Assembly (NCBI RefSeq): GCF_014268505.2
Contig: NZ_JABWQP020000004.1
Span: forward strand, 310,001 to 374,000
DNA from: Pseudomonas khorasanensis
GTDB lineage: Bacteria; Pseudomonadota; Gammaproteobacteria; Pseudomonadales; Pseudomonadaceae
Length of the DNA: 64,000 nucleotides
Reading direction: 5' to 3'
Part shown: positions 1-10,032 of the stretch, in pieces
How the letters are laid out: each line of letters begins with the position of its first letter
Numbering within the stretch: position 1 is the stretch's first letter
Translations under genes and position numbers: made by a program
The notes under the pieces: model-generated
Told to the model about the DNA's origin: nothing
What the model saw: only the letters and a program-made list of their open reading frames with translations
Database searches by the model: none

Positions 1-1
1 G

Positions 2-394
2 GGCTCGGTGATTGCAGGTGTTGCCGTCCCGGGCCCCACCACTGCATTGATGCTCAAGGTCGCGGGGGACGCCATTGCCGCCCTGCAAAAACGTGACACC
101 GCCTTGACCCTGTACGAGCGAAATCTGCTGAGCAGTGGCGTTGGTGGCGTTACGGCTGCCGCCTGCACAGAAGTCAACGGCGAAGCCATCATGGCGATGG
201 GTGCTGTTCGTTTTCTGCGTAGAAACACCTCAACCAAGGTCTTGTTTGTAGACGTCGATGTTCGCAATGTGAAGCTGTACCGCGGTGAAACGGTGCTTGC
301 CAGGAATACGCTGGTTGCTGATGCCGTTCGCGATACGATCCGGACCAAGCTCGGGCTGAACGCCACTACGAAAATTGAAGAATACGAGATTTAA
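2..394 (+). CDS. Unrecognised protein, 5' end outside window
   Basis: The frame is open to the window edge, so the true start probably lies upstream; an internal GTG at 8 is only the first possible start inside the window. About 130 residues are visible, starting with a small-residue, Gly/Ala-rich stretch and followed by a mixed alpha/beta part (VLFVDVDVRNVKLYRG) and a charged end (KIEEYEI). I do not recognise the family and see no catalytic motif. A strong hairpin terminator follows at once, so the gene ends its transcript. With the next gene it forms a two-gene unit of unknown function beside the conserved retS-pur block, which suggests accessory content. Confidence 0.6.
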   Translation, partial: GSVIAGVAVPGPTTALMLKVAGDAIAALQKRDTALTLYERNLLSSGVGGVTAAACTEVNGEAIMAMGAVRFLRRNTSTKVLFVDVDVRNVKLYRGETVLARNTLVADAVRDTIRTKLGLNATTKIEEYEI

Positions 395-402
395 TTGATG
401 TT

Positions 403-433
403 AAAGGGTGGCCGACTACCGGCTGCCCTTTTT
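403..433 (+). terminator. Intrinsic terminator after the partial gene
   Basis: A 12-bp stem (403-414 with 420-431, two G-U pairs) with loop ACTAC runs directly into a T-rich tail. It sits 9 bases after the stop of the upstream gene. The tail abuts the first ATG of the next gene (436), so that gene would need read-through or its own start signal. Confidence 0.8.
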
Positions 434-435
434 AT

Positions 436-1161
436 ATGGATGAATACAATATGGCTAGCGATTTTTCGGTGTTGATTGTCGGAGCTTCCATTCTGATTCT
501 GCCCAAAACGGATAGAGTGGAAATTTATGATGATTCGGTTAACTCAATCTTGCTGGCGCAATTGGTCGCCAACAAAAAGATCGAAAAAGAGCCGGGGTTA
601 AATTGGTACGACGTGTATATAAGCGTTCTCGATGATTTCTGGTTGCGTCATCAAAAGACGAGACAGACCTGGAATGTCAGCAACAGCACCGAAGAAACTT
701 CACTTGAGTTTTTTTCCGCAGCGTTGAGCTACGGCGCGTTGGGGCAGACTTGCACAGTGGCTAAAGTGCTCGCACAAATGGGAAGGATGTCGGGAGACGA
801 GCCTGCCATCCAGCTGCTGCGCAGTCACATGGCGGCTCCTGCTGCTCAATCGGCCACGGTCCCGGCGCCGTCCACAACTGTACGACTGCTGGTGACTTAC
901 GCCGATTCTCCTTCTTCAATCACAACCTCGTTTGTGGAATTCAGCATGCGCGAAGCGGTGGCAGCCAATCCGTTCCTGCAGGCTTACCAGCCCGATAATG
1001 TGGAAGGTCTGGTCCAGGCGAATCATGCGCGGGCCAGCCTTTCCGAAACCCGATACGGTCCTGTGCGCGACGCGATTGCCTTGAAGGTCAGGGAACGGCG
1101 CGCCATCAGTGTCGCAACGTTGACTTCGGTCGCGTCCCGGTTCCCGCAGCTACCTGAGTAA
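436..1161 (+). CDS. Unrecognised 241-residue protein
   Basis: Two in-frame ATG codons are possible, 436 and 451 (MASDFSV...); neither has a clear ribosome binding site. Residues about 10-25 are hydrophobic (VLIVGASILILP), then follows an aromatic-rich helical part (NWYDVYISVLDDFW) and an Ala/Thr/Pro-rich linker at about 130-145. The first 300 bases are visibly more AT-rich than the neighbouring core genes, which hints at foreign origin. No known domain was recognised and no function is proposed. Its end is 33 bases from the convergent retS stop. Confidence 0.6.
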   Translation: MDEYNMASDFSVLIVGASILILPKTDRVEIYDDSVNSILLAQLVANKKIEKEPGLNWYDVYISVLDDFWLRHQKTRQTWNVSNSTEETSLEFFSAALSYGALGQTCTVAKVLAQMGRMSGDEPAIQLLRSHMAAPAAQSATVPAPSTTVRLLVTYADSPSSITTSFVEFSMREAVAANPFLQAYQPDNVEGLVQANHARASLSETRYGPVRDAIALKVRERRAISVATLTSVASRFPQLPE

Positions 1162-1194
1162 TCTCGAATCCTAGCAAGTGGTCGTCAAGGGAGC

Positions 1195-3969
1195 TCAGAT
1201 GGTCGAAGCCGTCCGGTTCTGCTGATCGCGTTGCGCGACCCAGTGCTCGACCAATTCACGCAGCTGTGACAACTCGACCGGTTTGGACATGTGCCCGTCC
1301 ATGCCGGCCTGACGCGCGCGCTCCTTGTGTTCGGTAAGAATGTGGGCGGTCAGGGCGACGATCGGGGTGCGGATACGCTGGTTGCTGACTTCCCAGGCTC
1401 GTAATTGCTGGGTGGCAGAGAACCCATCGAGAATCGGCATTTCGCAGTCCATCAGCACCAGATCGTAACGCTGGGCTTTCATCGCCTGCAGGGCTTCTTC
1501 ACCATTGCTGGCGGTATCCGGTTGCAGGTTGAGCTTGCCGAGCATGCCACGAATCACTTTGGTCGAAATCGTATTGTCTTCGGCGACGAGGATGCGGAAG
1601 TCGCTCGGTACTTTGGCTGCCGTGGCTGCCGTAAGGACTTGCGGCTGGTACACCACCTGGCCTTTGTTGCGCTGGTTGAGCTCGTCTGCCAAAGTGGTTT
1701 TGAGGGTATAGCCGGCAACCGGTTTGGCCAGAATCCGTTTGATTCCCGAGTTACGCGCAATGATTTTGCTCGGCGCATTGCTGATGCCGGTGAGCATGAT
1801 CAGCAGAATGTCGTGATTCAGGCTTGGGTCTTCCTTGATCTTGGCCGCCAGTTGCATGCCGGTCATGCCGGGCATGTTCTGGTCGAGGAGGACCACATCG
1901 AAATAATCGCGCAAGTGTGCCTTGGTGCGCAGCAGCGCCAGCGCTTCCTTGCCCGAAGGTACGGCGCTGACATTCAGGCCCCAGGCGCTGCATTGCTGCA
2001 CGAGTACCTTGCGGCAGGTGTCGTTGTCATCGACCACCAGCACCCGCGCGCCTTGCAGCGGGCTGTCCAGATCGGAGGTCGGATGCTCGAGGCGATCAGG
2101 GTCAAGGGGCAGGGTCAGCCATAGAGTACTGCCTTGATTAGCGCCGCTCTTGATGCCGAATTCGCCTTGCATCAGGCGGATCAGTTGCCGTGCGATGACC
2201 AGCCCTAGATTGCCGCCCAGACGATTGGCCGAAAGGAAGTGCTTGCTGTGCAATTCGGCGTGCAACAGCGCTTCGCGCTCTTCCGGCTCCATCGGCACGC
2301 CGCTGTCCTGCACGGCGATGCGCAGGCGCGGTTTGCTGCTGCGCTCGTCAAGGGCGACGACGATAAGCACTTCGCCTTCTTCGGTTTTCTTCAGGGCGTT
2401 TTCCAGAAGGCTCAGCAGGGTCTGGCGCAGGCGCGTCGGGTCGCCACTGATCACCCGTGGCACTTGCGGCTGGATAAAGCTGATCAGTTCGACGTTTTGC
2501 TGCTCGGCCTTGGCCCGGTAGATGCTCAGGCAATCGTCGATCAAGGCGTTGAGATCGAACTGCACGTCATCGAGTTCGATCTGCCCGGATTCGAGCTTGG
2601 AGATGTCGAGGATTTCGTTGATCAGCGTCAGCAATTCGTTGCCGGCACTGTGAATGGTTTGCACGTAGTCGCGTTGTTTGACCGACAGCGGCGTGCCGAG
2701 CAGCAGTTCGGTCATGCCCAGTACGCCGTTCATCGGCGTGCGAATCTCATGACTGATCTTGGCGAGGAATTCAGCCTTGGCGTTGATTTCGGCGTTGCTC
2801 GCCGCAAGGTCACGGCTGATGCTGAAATCGCTTTCGGTAATGCTGCGCTGTCGCTCGCCCAAGGCAATGCTCATCAGCAGGCCACTGATGCAGATGAACA
2901 CCATCAGCGTCATGATCAGGCCTTGCGGCGCCACCAGCGTCAGACCCAGCAGCGCCGGGAGGATAATCAGCGTGCCGATATTGAACACCACCATCGCGGC
3001 GACAAACAGGCGCGCGGGGCGATAGCCTTTTTGCCAGTGATAGGACCCCACCAGCAGCATGCTCAGACCGGCCAGTGCCACCAACGCATAAGTGATGATA
3101 TTCAGCGGCAGCGTGTTGACGAACAGCAGCAGCAGGCTGCACGTCACGATCACCAGAATGTCGCCCAGCAGCAGCTTGTTCAGCGGATGCGGGCCCAGCG
3201 GGGCGAAAAAGCGCAGGGCGAACATCAGCCCGGCAGGGGCGGTCAGCAGCAGCGCCAAATAGGCGCCTGGCGTCTGGACCGCATGCCAGTTCGGCAGCCA
3301 GGCCCCGGCGAGGTTGAGCAGCAACAGCAAGCTCAGCCCCAGCAACGCTTCACAGATCGCCAGCCAGAGACTGCTGCGCGAGCGTGAGTAGGCGTAACGC
3401 ACCAGATTGTGCAGCAGCAACATGCCCAGGCAACCGAACAGCAGGCCGAAGACCAGCGTCCGGCTCTGATCAGCTGCTCCGTCCACTGCCGACTGCAGGG
3501 TGACGTGGGGGCGCAACTGATGGTCGGAGACCATGCGCACATAGACGTCCAGAGGTTTATCCGCCTGCGGCAGGGGCAGCATGAAATCGCTGCTCGACAA
3601 GGGTCGCTCGGCCTGGGGCCGCTCGGTGCCGGTGTTGCGTTGCTCTATCAGGCGCTCGCCGTCGAGCACGTAGAGATTGAGCTGTGACAGATCAGGGGCG
3701 AAGATGCGCAGCACTTGTTCGTGCCTGCCCGGTGCCAGTTTGAAGCGCAGCCACAACGCCCCCTCGGGTTCGGACGCGGTCAGGCGGTCGAGGTCGATGG
3801 GGCTGAATTGATTGGTGTAGCGGGGGGAACGGATGTCGCTCAGTTGCAGGACGCCCTGATCGTCAAGCAAAACCGACCAGCCACTGCCTTGCGCGGCCTG
3901 GGCCGGGAGCATGCAGAGCAGGGTCATCAGCGTGACGGTGAAGCTTATGGCAATCCTGAGCCAGCGCAC
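1195..3969 (-). CDS. retS: RetS hybrid sensor kinase (GacS antagonist)
   Basis: An inner-membrane hybrid sensor. From the chosen GTG start: signal peptide (about 1-26), 7TMR-DISM periplasmic domain, seven-helix membrane part (about 170-370), HisKA with SHEIRTP (His about 407), ATPase-like domain, then two receivers with acceptor Asp about 696 (LLDQNMPG) and about 841 (LMDCEMPI). This order is that of RetS, which in P. aeruginosa represses GacS and so lowers rsm sRNA levels. The ATP-lid box reads DSGVP, not DxGxG, which fits a kinase acting through GacS contact rather than strong catalysis. Adjacency to purD matches P. aeruginosa. The GTG at 3969 has an AAGGG signal before it and opens a signal peptide; an ATG at 4095 would overlap purD and add 42 residues. 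Confidence 0.88.
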   Translation of the reverse strand: MRWLRIAISFTVTLMTLLCMLPAQAAQGSGWSVLLDDQGVLQLSDIRSPRYTNQFSPIDLDRLTASEPEGALWLRFKLAPGRHEQVLRIFAPDLSQLNLYVLDGERLIEQRNTGTERPQAERPLSSSDFMLPLPQADKPLDVYVRMVSDHQLRPHVTLQSAVDGAADQSRTLVFGLLFGCLGMLLLHNLVRYAYSRSRSSLWLAICEALLGLSLLLLLNLAGAWLPNWHAVQTPGAYLALLLTAPAGLMFALRFFAPLGPHPLNKLLLGDILVIVTCSLLLLFVNTLPLNIITYALVALAGLSMLLVGSYHWQKGYRPARLFVAAMVVFNIGTLIILPALLGLTLVAPQGLIMTLMVFICISGLLMSIALGERQRSITESDFSISRDLAASNAEINAKAEFLAKISHEIRTPMNGVLGMTELLLGTPLSVKQRDYVQTIHSAGNELLTLINEILDISKLESGQIELDDVQFDLNALIDDCLSIYRAKAEQQNVELISFIQPQVPRVISGDPTRLRQTLLSLLENALKKTEEGEVLIVVALDERSSKPRLRIAVQDSGVPMEPEEREALLHAELHSKHFLSANRLGGNLGLVIARQLIRLMQGEFGIKSGANQGSTLWLTLPLDPDRLEHPTSDLDSPLQGARVLVVDDNDTCRKVLVQQCSAWGLNVSAVPSGKEALALLRTKAHLRDYFDVVLLDQNMPGMTGMQLAAKIKEDPSLNHDILLIMLTGISNAPSKIIARNSGIKRILAKPVAGYTLKTTLADELNQRNKGQVVYQPQVLTAATAAKVPSDFRILVAEDNTISTKVIRGMLGKLNLQPDTASNGEEALQAMKAQRYDLVLMDCEMPILDGFSATQQLRAWEVSNQRIRTPIVALTAHILTEHKERARQAGMDGHMSKPVELSQLRELVEHWVAQRDQQNRTASTI

Positions 3970-4069
3970 GGCGAAATCCCTTCGTAGGTTGATGCCAGAA
4001 TATAACGATGCGCGATGACCGAACAGCCCGGCAAGGAACGGCATCCCTCGCCGGGCGTGATGGGGCACC

Positions 4070-5365
4070 TTATTCCTGAGTTTCTCCGCGCTCACGGGCT
4101 ATGGCGCGGTAGCCAATGTCCTTGCGGTAGAAGCAGCCTTCCCAGTCGATGGCAGCAGCGAGTTTGTAGGCTTGCTGCTGAGCTTCACCGACCGTAGCAC
4201 CCATCGCAGTGGCGCACAGCACGCGACCACCGGCGGTGACAACCTGATCGTCTTTCAACGCGGTGCCGGCGTGGAAGACTTTACCTTCCAGCCCTGCCGC
4301 TGCATCCAGACCGTTGATCGACGCGCCTTTGGCGTAGTCGCCCGGGTAGCCGCCAGCTGCCAGCACGATGCCGACGCTCGGGCGCGGATCCCACTGCGCT
4401 TCGATCTTGTCCAGCGCTTGCGCCAGCGCAGCTTCGACCAGCAACACCAGGCTCGACTGCAGGCGCAGCATGACCGGTTGGGTTTCCGGATCGCCGAAGC
4501 GGCAGTTGAATTCGATAACCTTCGGATTGCCGGCCTTGTCGATCATCAGACCGGCATAGAGGAAGCCAGTGTAGACGTTGCCTTCATCGGCCATGCCGCG
4601 CACGGTCGGCCAGATCACCTGATCCATCACGCGCTGATGCACGTCGGCGGTGACCACCGGGGCAGGGGAGTAGGCGCCCATGCCGCCAGTGTTCGGGCCG
4701 CTGTCGCCGTCGCCGACGCGTTTGTGGTCCTGGCTGGTGGCCATCGGCAGAACGTTCTTGCCGTCGACCATAACAATGAACGAGGCTTCTTCGCCGTCCA
4801 GGAATTCCTCGATGACCACACGCGAACCGGCGTCGCCAAAGGAATTACCGGCGAGCATGTCACGCACGGCGTCCTCGGCTTCGGCCAGGGTCATGGCGAC
4901 GATTACGCCTTTACCGGCGGCCAGGCCATCGGCCTTGATCACAATCGGCGCGCCTTTTTCACGCAGATAAGCCAGGGCCGGCTCGATCTCGGTGAAGTTC
5001 TGATAGTCGGCAGTCGGGATCTTGTGGCGCGCCAAAAAGTCTTTGGTGAAGGCTTTCGACCCTTCCAGCTGTGCAGCGCCGGCGGTCGGGCCGAAGCAGT
5101 CCAGGCCACGGGAGCGAAACAAATCAACGACGCCAGCGACCAGTGGCACTTCAGGGCCTACGATGGTCAGGGACACGTTTTTTTCGGCGAAGTCAGCCAA
5201 CTGCTCAAGGGCCAGCACGTCGATGGCGACGTTTTCGCATTTGGCTTCGATTGCCGTACCGGCGTTGCCCGGCGCGACGAAAACTTTCTGCACGCGTGGG
5301 TCCTGAGCCACTTTCCAGGCCAGGGCGTGTTCACGGCCACCGCTGCCAATGATCAAAATATTCAT
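4070..5365 (-). CDS. purD: Phosphoribosylamine-glycine ligase
   Basis: PurD (GAR synthetase) joins glycine to phosphoribosylamine using ATP, the second step of de novo purine synthesis, in the cytosol. Its 431 residues match the usual length. Visible marks are the N-terminal [18 protein letters not shown], the ATP-grasp segment [17 protein letters not shown] and the metal-binding part GFLYAGLMI...[12 protein letters not shown]. It lies downstream of purH on the same strand with a 167-base gap holding a repeat, so the two may be co-transcribed. retS follows. Confidence 0.97.
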   Translation of the reverse strand: MNILIIGSGGREHALAWKVAQDPRVQKVFVAPGNAGTAIEAKCENVAIDVLALEQLADFAEKNVSLTIVGPEVPLVAGVVDLFRSRGLDCFGPTAGAAQLEGSKAFTKDFLARHKIPTADYQNFTEIEPALAYLREKGAPIVIKADGLAAGKGVIVAMTLAEAEDAVRDMLAGNSFGDAGSRVVIEEFLDGEEASFIVMVDGKNVLPMATSQDHKRVGDGDSGPNTGGMGAYSPAPVVTADVHQRVMDQVIWPTVRGMADEGNVYTGFLYAGLMIDKAGNPKVIEFNCRFGDPETQPVMLRLQSSLVLLVEAALAQALDKIEAQWDPRPSVGIVLAAGGYPGDYAKGASINGLDAAAGLEGKVFHAGTALKDDQVVTAGGRVLCATAMGATVGEAQQQAYKLAAAIDWEGCFYRKDIGYRAIARERGETQE

Positions 5366-5418
5366 TTCAAAAACCTCAAAATTCTGTGGGGCGCTGCAAA
5401 ACCTCTGTGGTCAAACCG

Positions 5419-5505
5419 TGTAGGAGCTGCCGAAGGCTGCGATCTTTTGATCTTTGAAAGCAAAGTCAAAAGATCGCAGCCTCGTTTCACTCGACAGCTC
5501 CTACA
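5419..5505. repeat. Paired extragenic palindrome (TGTAGGAGCTG family)
   Basis: Two inverted copies of a unit starting TGTAGGAGCTG, containing GGCTGCGATCTTTTGA, face each other across a short centre between purH and purD. A single related unit occurs near 36165. This arrangement is typical of Pseudomonas REPIN-type elements. It could form a long hairpin in the purH-purD transcript. Confidence 0.85.
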
Positions 5506-5532
5506 AAGCGCCTGCACCGAGGGAGCTTTGTA

Positions 5533-7140
5533 TCAATGCCTGAAGTGGCGCATACCGGTGAATACCATGGCAATGCCAGCTTCGTCGGCCGCAGCAATCA
5601 CTTCAGCATCACGCATCGAGCCGCCCGGCTGGATCACCGCAGTGATGCCGACCTTGGCCGCGTTGTCGAGGCCGTCGCGGAACGGGAAGAACGCGTCAGA
5701 AGCCATGACCGAACCGGCCACTTGCAGGCCGGCGTGTTCAGCCTTGATCCCGGCGATGCGCGCCGAGTTCACGCGGCTCATCTGGCCGGCGCCGACACCG
5801 ATGGTCTGACGGTTCTTGGCGTAAACGATGGCGTTGGATTTAACGTACTTGGCGACTTTCCAGGCGAAGATCAGGTCGTGGATTTCCTGTTCGGTCGGAG
5901 CGCGTTTGGTCACGACTTTCAGGTCATCAGCGCTGATCATGCCGATATCACGGCTCTGTACCAGCAGGCCACCGTTGACGCGCTTGTAATCCCATGCCGC
6001 AGCGCGGTCAGCCGACCACTCGCCGCAGGCCAGCAGGCGCACGTTGGCCTTGGCGGCAACGATGGCGCGGGCTTCTTCGCTCACGCTTGGGGCGATGATC
6101 ACTTCAACGAACTGACGCTCGACGATCGCTTTCGCGGTGTCTGCGTCCAGTTCACGGTTGAAGGCGATGATGCCGCCGAACGCAGATTCTGTATCGGTGG
6201 CGTAAGCCAGTTCGTAGGCCTGGCGGATGCCGCCTTCGGCGTCCGGGCTCACAGCCACGCCGCACGGGTTGGCGTGCTTGACGATGACGCAGGCCGGTTT
6301 GACGAAGCTCTTCACACATTCCAGCGCGGCGTCGGTGTCGGCAACGTTGTTGTACGACAGCTCTTTGCCTTGCAGCTGGGTCGCGGTGGCGATGCCGACT
6401 TCGGCAGGCTTGGCTTCCACGTAGAACGCCGCGCTCTGGTGCGGGTTCTCGCCGTAGCGCATTTCCTGGGCCTTGATGAACTGGCTGTTGAAGGTGCGGG
6501 GGAATTCGCTGCGACCTTCGGTGGTCAGGGTTTCAGCCGACTGGTTCACGGTGCCCATGTAGTTGGCGATCATGCCGTCGTAGGCAGCGGTGTGTTCGAA
6601 GGCCTTGAGCATCAGGTCGAAACGCTGCGCGTAGGTCAGGCCACCGGCCTTCAGGCTTTCAAGCACGTTGGTGTAATCACTGGCGTTAACCACGATCGCC
6701 ACGTCTTTATGGTTTTTCGCCGCCGAACGGACCATGGTCGGGCCGCCGATGTCGATGTTCTCGATGGCGGTCGGCAGGTCGCAGCCCGGCTTGTTGATGG
6801 TTGCTTCGAACGGGTACAGGTTGACCGCCACCAGATCGATCGGCTTGATGCCGTGCTCGTTCATGATCGCGTCGTCGATCCCGCGACGACCGAGGATGCC
6901 GCCGTGGATTTTCGGGTGCAGGGTTTTCACCCGACCGTCCATCATCTCGGCGAAACCGGTGTAATCCGCGACTTCCACTGCGGCAACGCCGTTATCGCGC
7001 AGCAGCTTGAACGTTCCGCCGGTGGAGAGGATCTCAACGCCCAGGGCTTCAAGCGCCTGAGCGAATTCGAGGATCCCGGTCTTGTCGGAAACGCTGATCA
7101 AGGCGCGGCGGATCGGCAGGCGGGTAGTCTGGTCGGTCAT
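5533..7140 (-). CDS. purH: AICAR formyltransferase / IMP cyclohydrolase
   Basis: A bifunctional enzyme for the last two steps of IMP synthesis. Its N-terminal cyclohydrolase (MGS-like) part begins [17 protein letters not shown] and its C-terminal AICAR transformylase part holds KHANPCGVA and the PGGSMRD motif near the end. I chose MTDQTTRLP at 7140 (535 residues) because it gives the usual family length; an upstream in-frame start at 7161 would add seven residues. It lies behind fis on the same strand, but a terminator stands between, so it probably has its own promoter. purD follows in the same pathway. Confidence 0.97.
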   Translation of the reverse strand: MTDQTTRLPIRRALISVSDKTGILEFAQALEALGVEILSTGGTFKLLRDNGVAAVEVADYTGFAEMMDGRVKTLHPKIHGGILGRRGIDDAIMNEHGIKPIDLVAVNLYPFEATINKPGCDLPTAIENIDIGGPTMVRSAAKNHKDVAIVVNASDYTNVLESLKAGGLTYAQRFDLMLKAFEHTAAYDGMIANYMGTVNQSAETLTTEGRSEFPRTFNSQFIKAQEMRYGENPHQSAAFYVEAKPAEVGIATATQLQGKELSYNNVADTDAALECVKSFVKPACVIVKHANPCGVAVSPDAEGGIRQAYELAYATDTESAFGGIIAFNRELDADTAKAIVERQFVEVIIAPSVSEEARAIVAAKANVRLLACGEWSADRAAAWDYKRVNGGLLVQSRDIGMISADDLKVVTKRAPTEQEIHDLIFAWKVAKYVKSNAIVYAKNRQTIGVGAGQMSRVNSARIAGIKAEHAGLQVAGSVMASDAFFPFRDGLDNAAKVGITAVIQPGGSMRDAEVIAAADEAGIAMVFTGMRHFRH

Positions 7141-7172
7141 CTCAATTTCCATCAAAAGCAAAGGAAGTCAGC

Positions 7173-7206
7173 AAAAAAGGCGACCGTTTTTTACGCGGGC
7201 GCCTTT
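7173..7206 (-). terminator. Terminator behind dusB-fis
   Basis: Read on the - strand, AAAGGCG pairs with CGCCTTT around a loop and runs into a T tail. It is placed between the fis stop and the purH start, separating the two transcripts. Confidence 0.75.
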
Positions 7207-7223
7207 CTGGTTTGATTGAATGC

Positions 7224-7544
7224 TTACAGCAGATCGTACTGCTTGAGTTTCTTGCGCAGCGTGCCGCGGTTCAGTCCCAGCAGCTCACTGGCCTTGGTCT
7301 GGTTGCCCTTGACGTAGTTCATCACGCTTTCGAGCAGGGGCGCCTCGACTTCGGACAGCACCAGGTTGTACACATCCGTGACGGACGCGCCCTCAAGGTG
7401 GGCGAAATAATTGTGCAGCGCCTTCTCGACACTCCCGCGAAGGGTCTGACCTTCTTCGCTCGGCGTGTTGAGGTGCTGTTTCAAATTCACGTTGTCGCTC
7501 ACGGGTGTTGTTCCACTCACTAAAGTCTCGGTCATCATCGTCAT
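7224..7544 (-). CDS. fis: Nucleoid protein Fis
   Basis: A small DNA-binding, DNA-bending protein active in fast growth. The 106 residues end in the classic Fis helix-turn-helix ([20 protein letters not shown]). The start MTMMTETLV at 7544 overlaps the dusB stop (ATGA), so dusB and fis are translationally coupled, as in the dusB-fis operon known from enterobacteria. A longer reading of this frame would run back through dusB and is not credible. Confidence 0.97.
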   Translation of the reverse strand: MTMMTETLVSGTTPVSDNVNLKQHLNTPSEEGQTLRGSVEKALHNYFAHLEGASVTDVYNLVLSEVEAPLLESVMNYVKGNQTKASELLGLNRGTLRKKLKQYDLL

Positions 7545-8551
7545 GCGGCCACCCCTTCTTCGTCCCCTGTCAGGCTCTTGTAACGCTCGGCGAAGAACTC
7601 CCGAACGTCGGCGCATTGTGTTTCCGTACCATCCAAACGATTGAAACGGGCGCGAAACTCCCTGGCGCCCGGCAAGGTTGCGAGATACCAGCCCACATGC
7701 TTGCGGGCAATGCGCACGCCCATTACATCGCCATAGAAGGCGTGAAGGGCGGCCAGATGCTCCAGCAGGATGCGTTCCACTTCGCTCAATTCCGGCGCAG
7801 GCAATTTCTCGCCAGTGCGCAGGAAGTGTTCGATCTCGCGAAAAATCCATGGCCGCCCCTGAGCGGCTCGGCCTATCAACAGGCCATCGGCACCGGTCGC
7901 GTCGAGCACGTAACGGGCCTTTTCCGGCGAATCGATATCGCCATTGGCAAACACCGGGATCGACACGGCCTGCTTGATCGCGGCAATCGTGTCGTACTCG
8001 GCTTCCCCCTTGTACAGATCGGCGCGTGTGCGGCCATGCACGGCCAGCGCGGTGATCCCGGCCTGCTCGGCGATCTTCGCCACGGTCAGGCCGTTCTTGT
8101 TGTCGCGATCCCAGCCCGTGCGGATCTTCAGGGTGACCGGCACATCAACCGCCGCCACGACGGCCTGCAGGATCTCGGTCACCAGTGCTTCGTCTTTCAG
8201 CAACGCGGAGCCGGCGGCCTTGTTGCAGACCTTTTTTGCCGGGCAACCCATGTTGATATCAATAATCTGTGCGCCCAGTTCGACGTTCGCCCGGGCCGCA
8301 TCCGCCAGCATCTGCGCGTCGCCACCGGCAATCTGTACCGAGCGCGGCTCGGGATCGCCTTCGTGGATCATGCGCATGCGCGACTTGCGGGTGTTCCACA
8401 GGCTCATGTCGCTGGTGACCATTTCCGAGACTACAAGCCCTGCGCCCAAACGCTTGCACAGCTGACGAAAGGGCTGGTCAGTGACGCCCGCCATCGGGGC
8501 GAGAATCAAACCGTTCTGTAATGTGTATGGGCCGATGCGTACCGCCGACAT
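7541..8551 (-). CDS. dusB: tRNA-dihydrouridine synthase B
   Basis: A flavin enzyme reducing uridines in tRNA. Its 336 residues begin [20 protein letters not shown] and carry the active-site region [19 protein letters not shown] with the conserved Cys, plus VHGRTR and the FMN phosphate site [23 protein letters not shown] signal precedes the ATG. It is the first gene of the dusB-fis unit; 185 bases separate it from the upstream gene. Confidence 0.96.
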   Translation of the reverse strand: MSAVRIGPYTLQNGLILAPMAGVTDQPFRQLCKRLGAGLVVSEMVTSDMSLWNTRKSRMRMIHEGDPEPRSVQIAGGDAQMLADAARANVELGAQIIDINMGCPAKKVCNKAAGSALLKDEALVTEILQAVVAAVDVPVTLKIRTGWDRDNKNGLTVAKIAEQAGITALAVHGRTRADLYKGEAEYDTIAAIKQAVSIPVFANGDIDSPEKARYVLDATGADGLLIGRAAQGRPWIFREIEHFLRTGEKLPAPELSEVERILLEHLAALHAFYGDVMGVRIARKHVGWYLATLPGAREFRARFNRLDGTETQCADVREFFAERYKSLTGDEEGVAA

Positions 8552-8736
8552 AGGACTTCCCTGAAGTGGGGCCGGATCATGAGACTTCGAAAAAGGGTGG
8601 GCATGATACCCGCTCTCGATGACTGGTTAAAGGCTGAATTGAACAAAATCTGAACAGTTATTCTGTTATCGCCAACGGTTTGGTTGGCCGCGTTCCGGTC
8701 AGAAAAATGCCGCCAATCAAGAAGCGCTGAAGCGGT

Positions 8737-10002
8737 TTATTCCGGTGAATGAAAGTTGAGGCTGTAATTCACCGCTTTCGGGCCTGGATCGAGAATGTCC
8801 AGCGCGATGTGAATAGGCGTCTGCGGCGGCATTTCCGCCAGGCCTTCGAGATCACCGCTCAGGTACTCGCCGGGTTTGAAGCGACGGCTGGCGATCAGGT
8901 GGCCGTTAAGATCGGCAAAACGCAGCTCCAGCAAGGGGAACGGCTGAGAAAACGTCGCGCGGTTGTAAATAATCGCGTCGACCACCAGCGCCCCGCTGAA
9001 TTCCGGATGGCTGCGCACCACCAGGTTGCTGCTCTTGATTTTGCCGATATCAACCTTGGAAGGCACGGTGCAGCCGATCTGCGGGCAGACTTGCTGGAAC
9101 CACGGTCGGTATTGATCCTGCCGCGCCAGTTCCTCGAAGTGGTAGGCGATGTACTGGCCTGCAAGCGCACCGCCGGCCAACAGCACCAGCACCAGCCAGA
9201 GCAGGCGTCGGCCCCAGGGCGAGCGGCGTTTTTGCCAGTCCAGTTGCAGTGGATCGTCGGTCAGGTCTTGCAGCGCTTCGGCGCGTACCCCGTGTTCGGC
9301 ACGTTCGCGCTTTTTGCGCGGCGGGGTGATCAGCGGCAGATCGTCGTCATCACTGTCGTCACTGGCTGAAAGGCGTTCACGGCGGGCGTTGGGGTCGATC
9401 GGATCGTGCAAACGCAGTTGCGGGATGGGGGGTTCGTCGTCCAGGTCCACCGGTTCCAGCGACAACGAGGGCTCGGTGCGCACGGGCTCGAGGGGTTCGA
9501 TGTCTTCGATGTTTTTGATGTCTGGCTCGACATTCGGCTCCGGCGAGCGCTCGTCGGCAGGTTCGCTGAACAGACTGTCGGGCCATGTGCCTTCGTCCGG
9601 TTCCGGGCTGTCTCGCCGGGCGCTCAGGGAATCTTCACGCGGGCGGCCGAACTCGGCGACTGGTTGAATTTCACGCTGTTCGAGGCGGGCGAGCTCTTCA
9701 TCCAGATCAAGGCTGTCGAGGTCCAGCTCGGATGCGCTCCACTGCTTTTGGCTGATGGCGCGCGGCGGTGCTTCCTGACTGGCCGGCGGTTCGCTGAGGG
9801 GCGCTGGCGCTTCAGGCAGCGGTGGCGCGACGGGCGTCACCGTGTCCTTGCCGGCATGTTGCTCGAGCAGCTGCTTGGCGGCATTGAACACTTGCAGGCA
9901 GGAGCCGCAGCGAACCACTCCGCGCGCCACGCTCAATTGAGCATGGTTGACGCGGAAACTGGTCTGGCAATGCGGGCACTGGGTGACGAAACTGTCGGTC
10001 AT
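8737..10002 (-). CDS. Zinc-ribbon (MJ0042) and DUF3426 membrane protein
   Basis: The N-terminus holds a zinc-ribbon, CPHCQTSFRVN...RCGSCLQVFNA, with two CxxC pairs. A long acidic, Pro/Glu-rich linker (about 60-240) follows, then one membrane helix (LLWLVLVLLAGGALAGQYIAY) and a C-terminal DUF3426 beta domain. The function of this family is unknown; the layout puts the zinc ribbon in the cytosol and the DUF3426 part in the periplasm. The ATG at 10002 was chosen over an upstream TTG. It lies 30 bases behind prmA and is probably co-transcribed with it. Confidence 0.85.
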   Translation of the reverse strand: MTDSFVTQCPHCQTSFRVNHAQLSVARGVVRCGSCLQVFNAAKQLLEQHAGKDTVTPVAPPLPEAPAPLSEPPASQEAPPRAISQKQWSASELDLDSLDLDEELARLEQREIQPVAEFGRPREDSLSARRDSPEPDEGTWPDSLFSEPADERSPEPNVEPDIKNIEDIEPLEPVRTEPSLSLEPVDLDDEPPIPQLRLHDPIDPNARRERLSASDDSDDDDLPLITPPRKKRERAEHGVRAEALQDLTDDPLQLDWQKRRSPWGRRLLWLVLVLLAGGALAGQYIAYHFEELARQDQYRPWFQQVCPQIGCTVPSKVDIGKIKSSNLVVRSHPEFSGALVVDAIIYNRATFSQPFPLLELRFADLNGHLIASRRFKPGEYLSGDLEGLAEMPPQTPIHIALDILDPGPKAVNYSLNFHSPE

Positions 10003-10032
10003 GCGGCGATCCGGTTCAGGCAAGCGGTCATT

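Noticed and set aside
5536-7215. 559-residue open frame antisense to purH
   Set aside because: Shadow of purH; no start signal or family.
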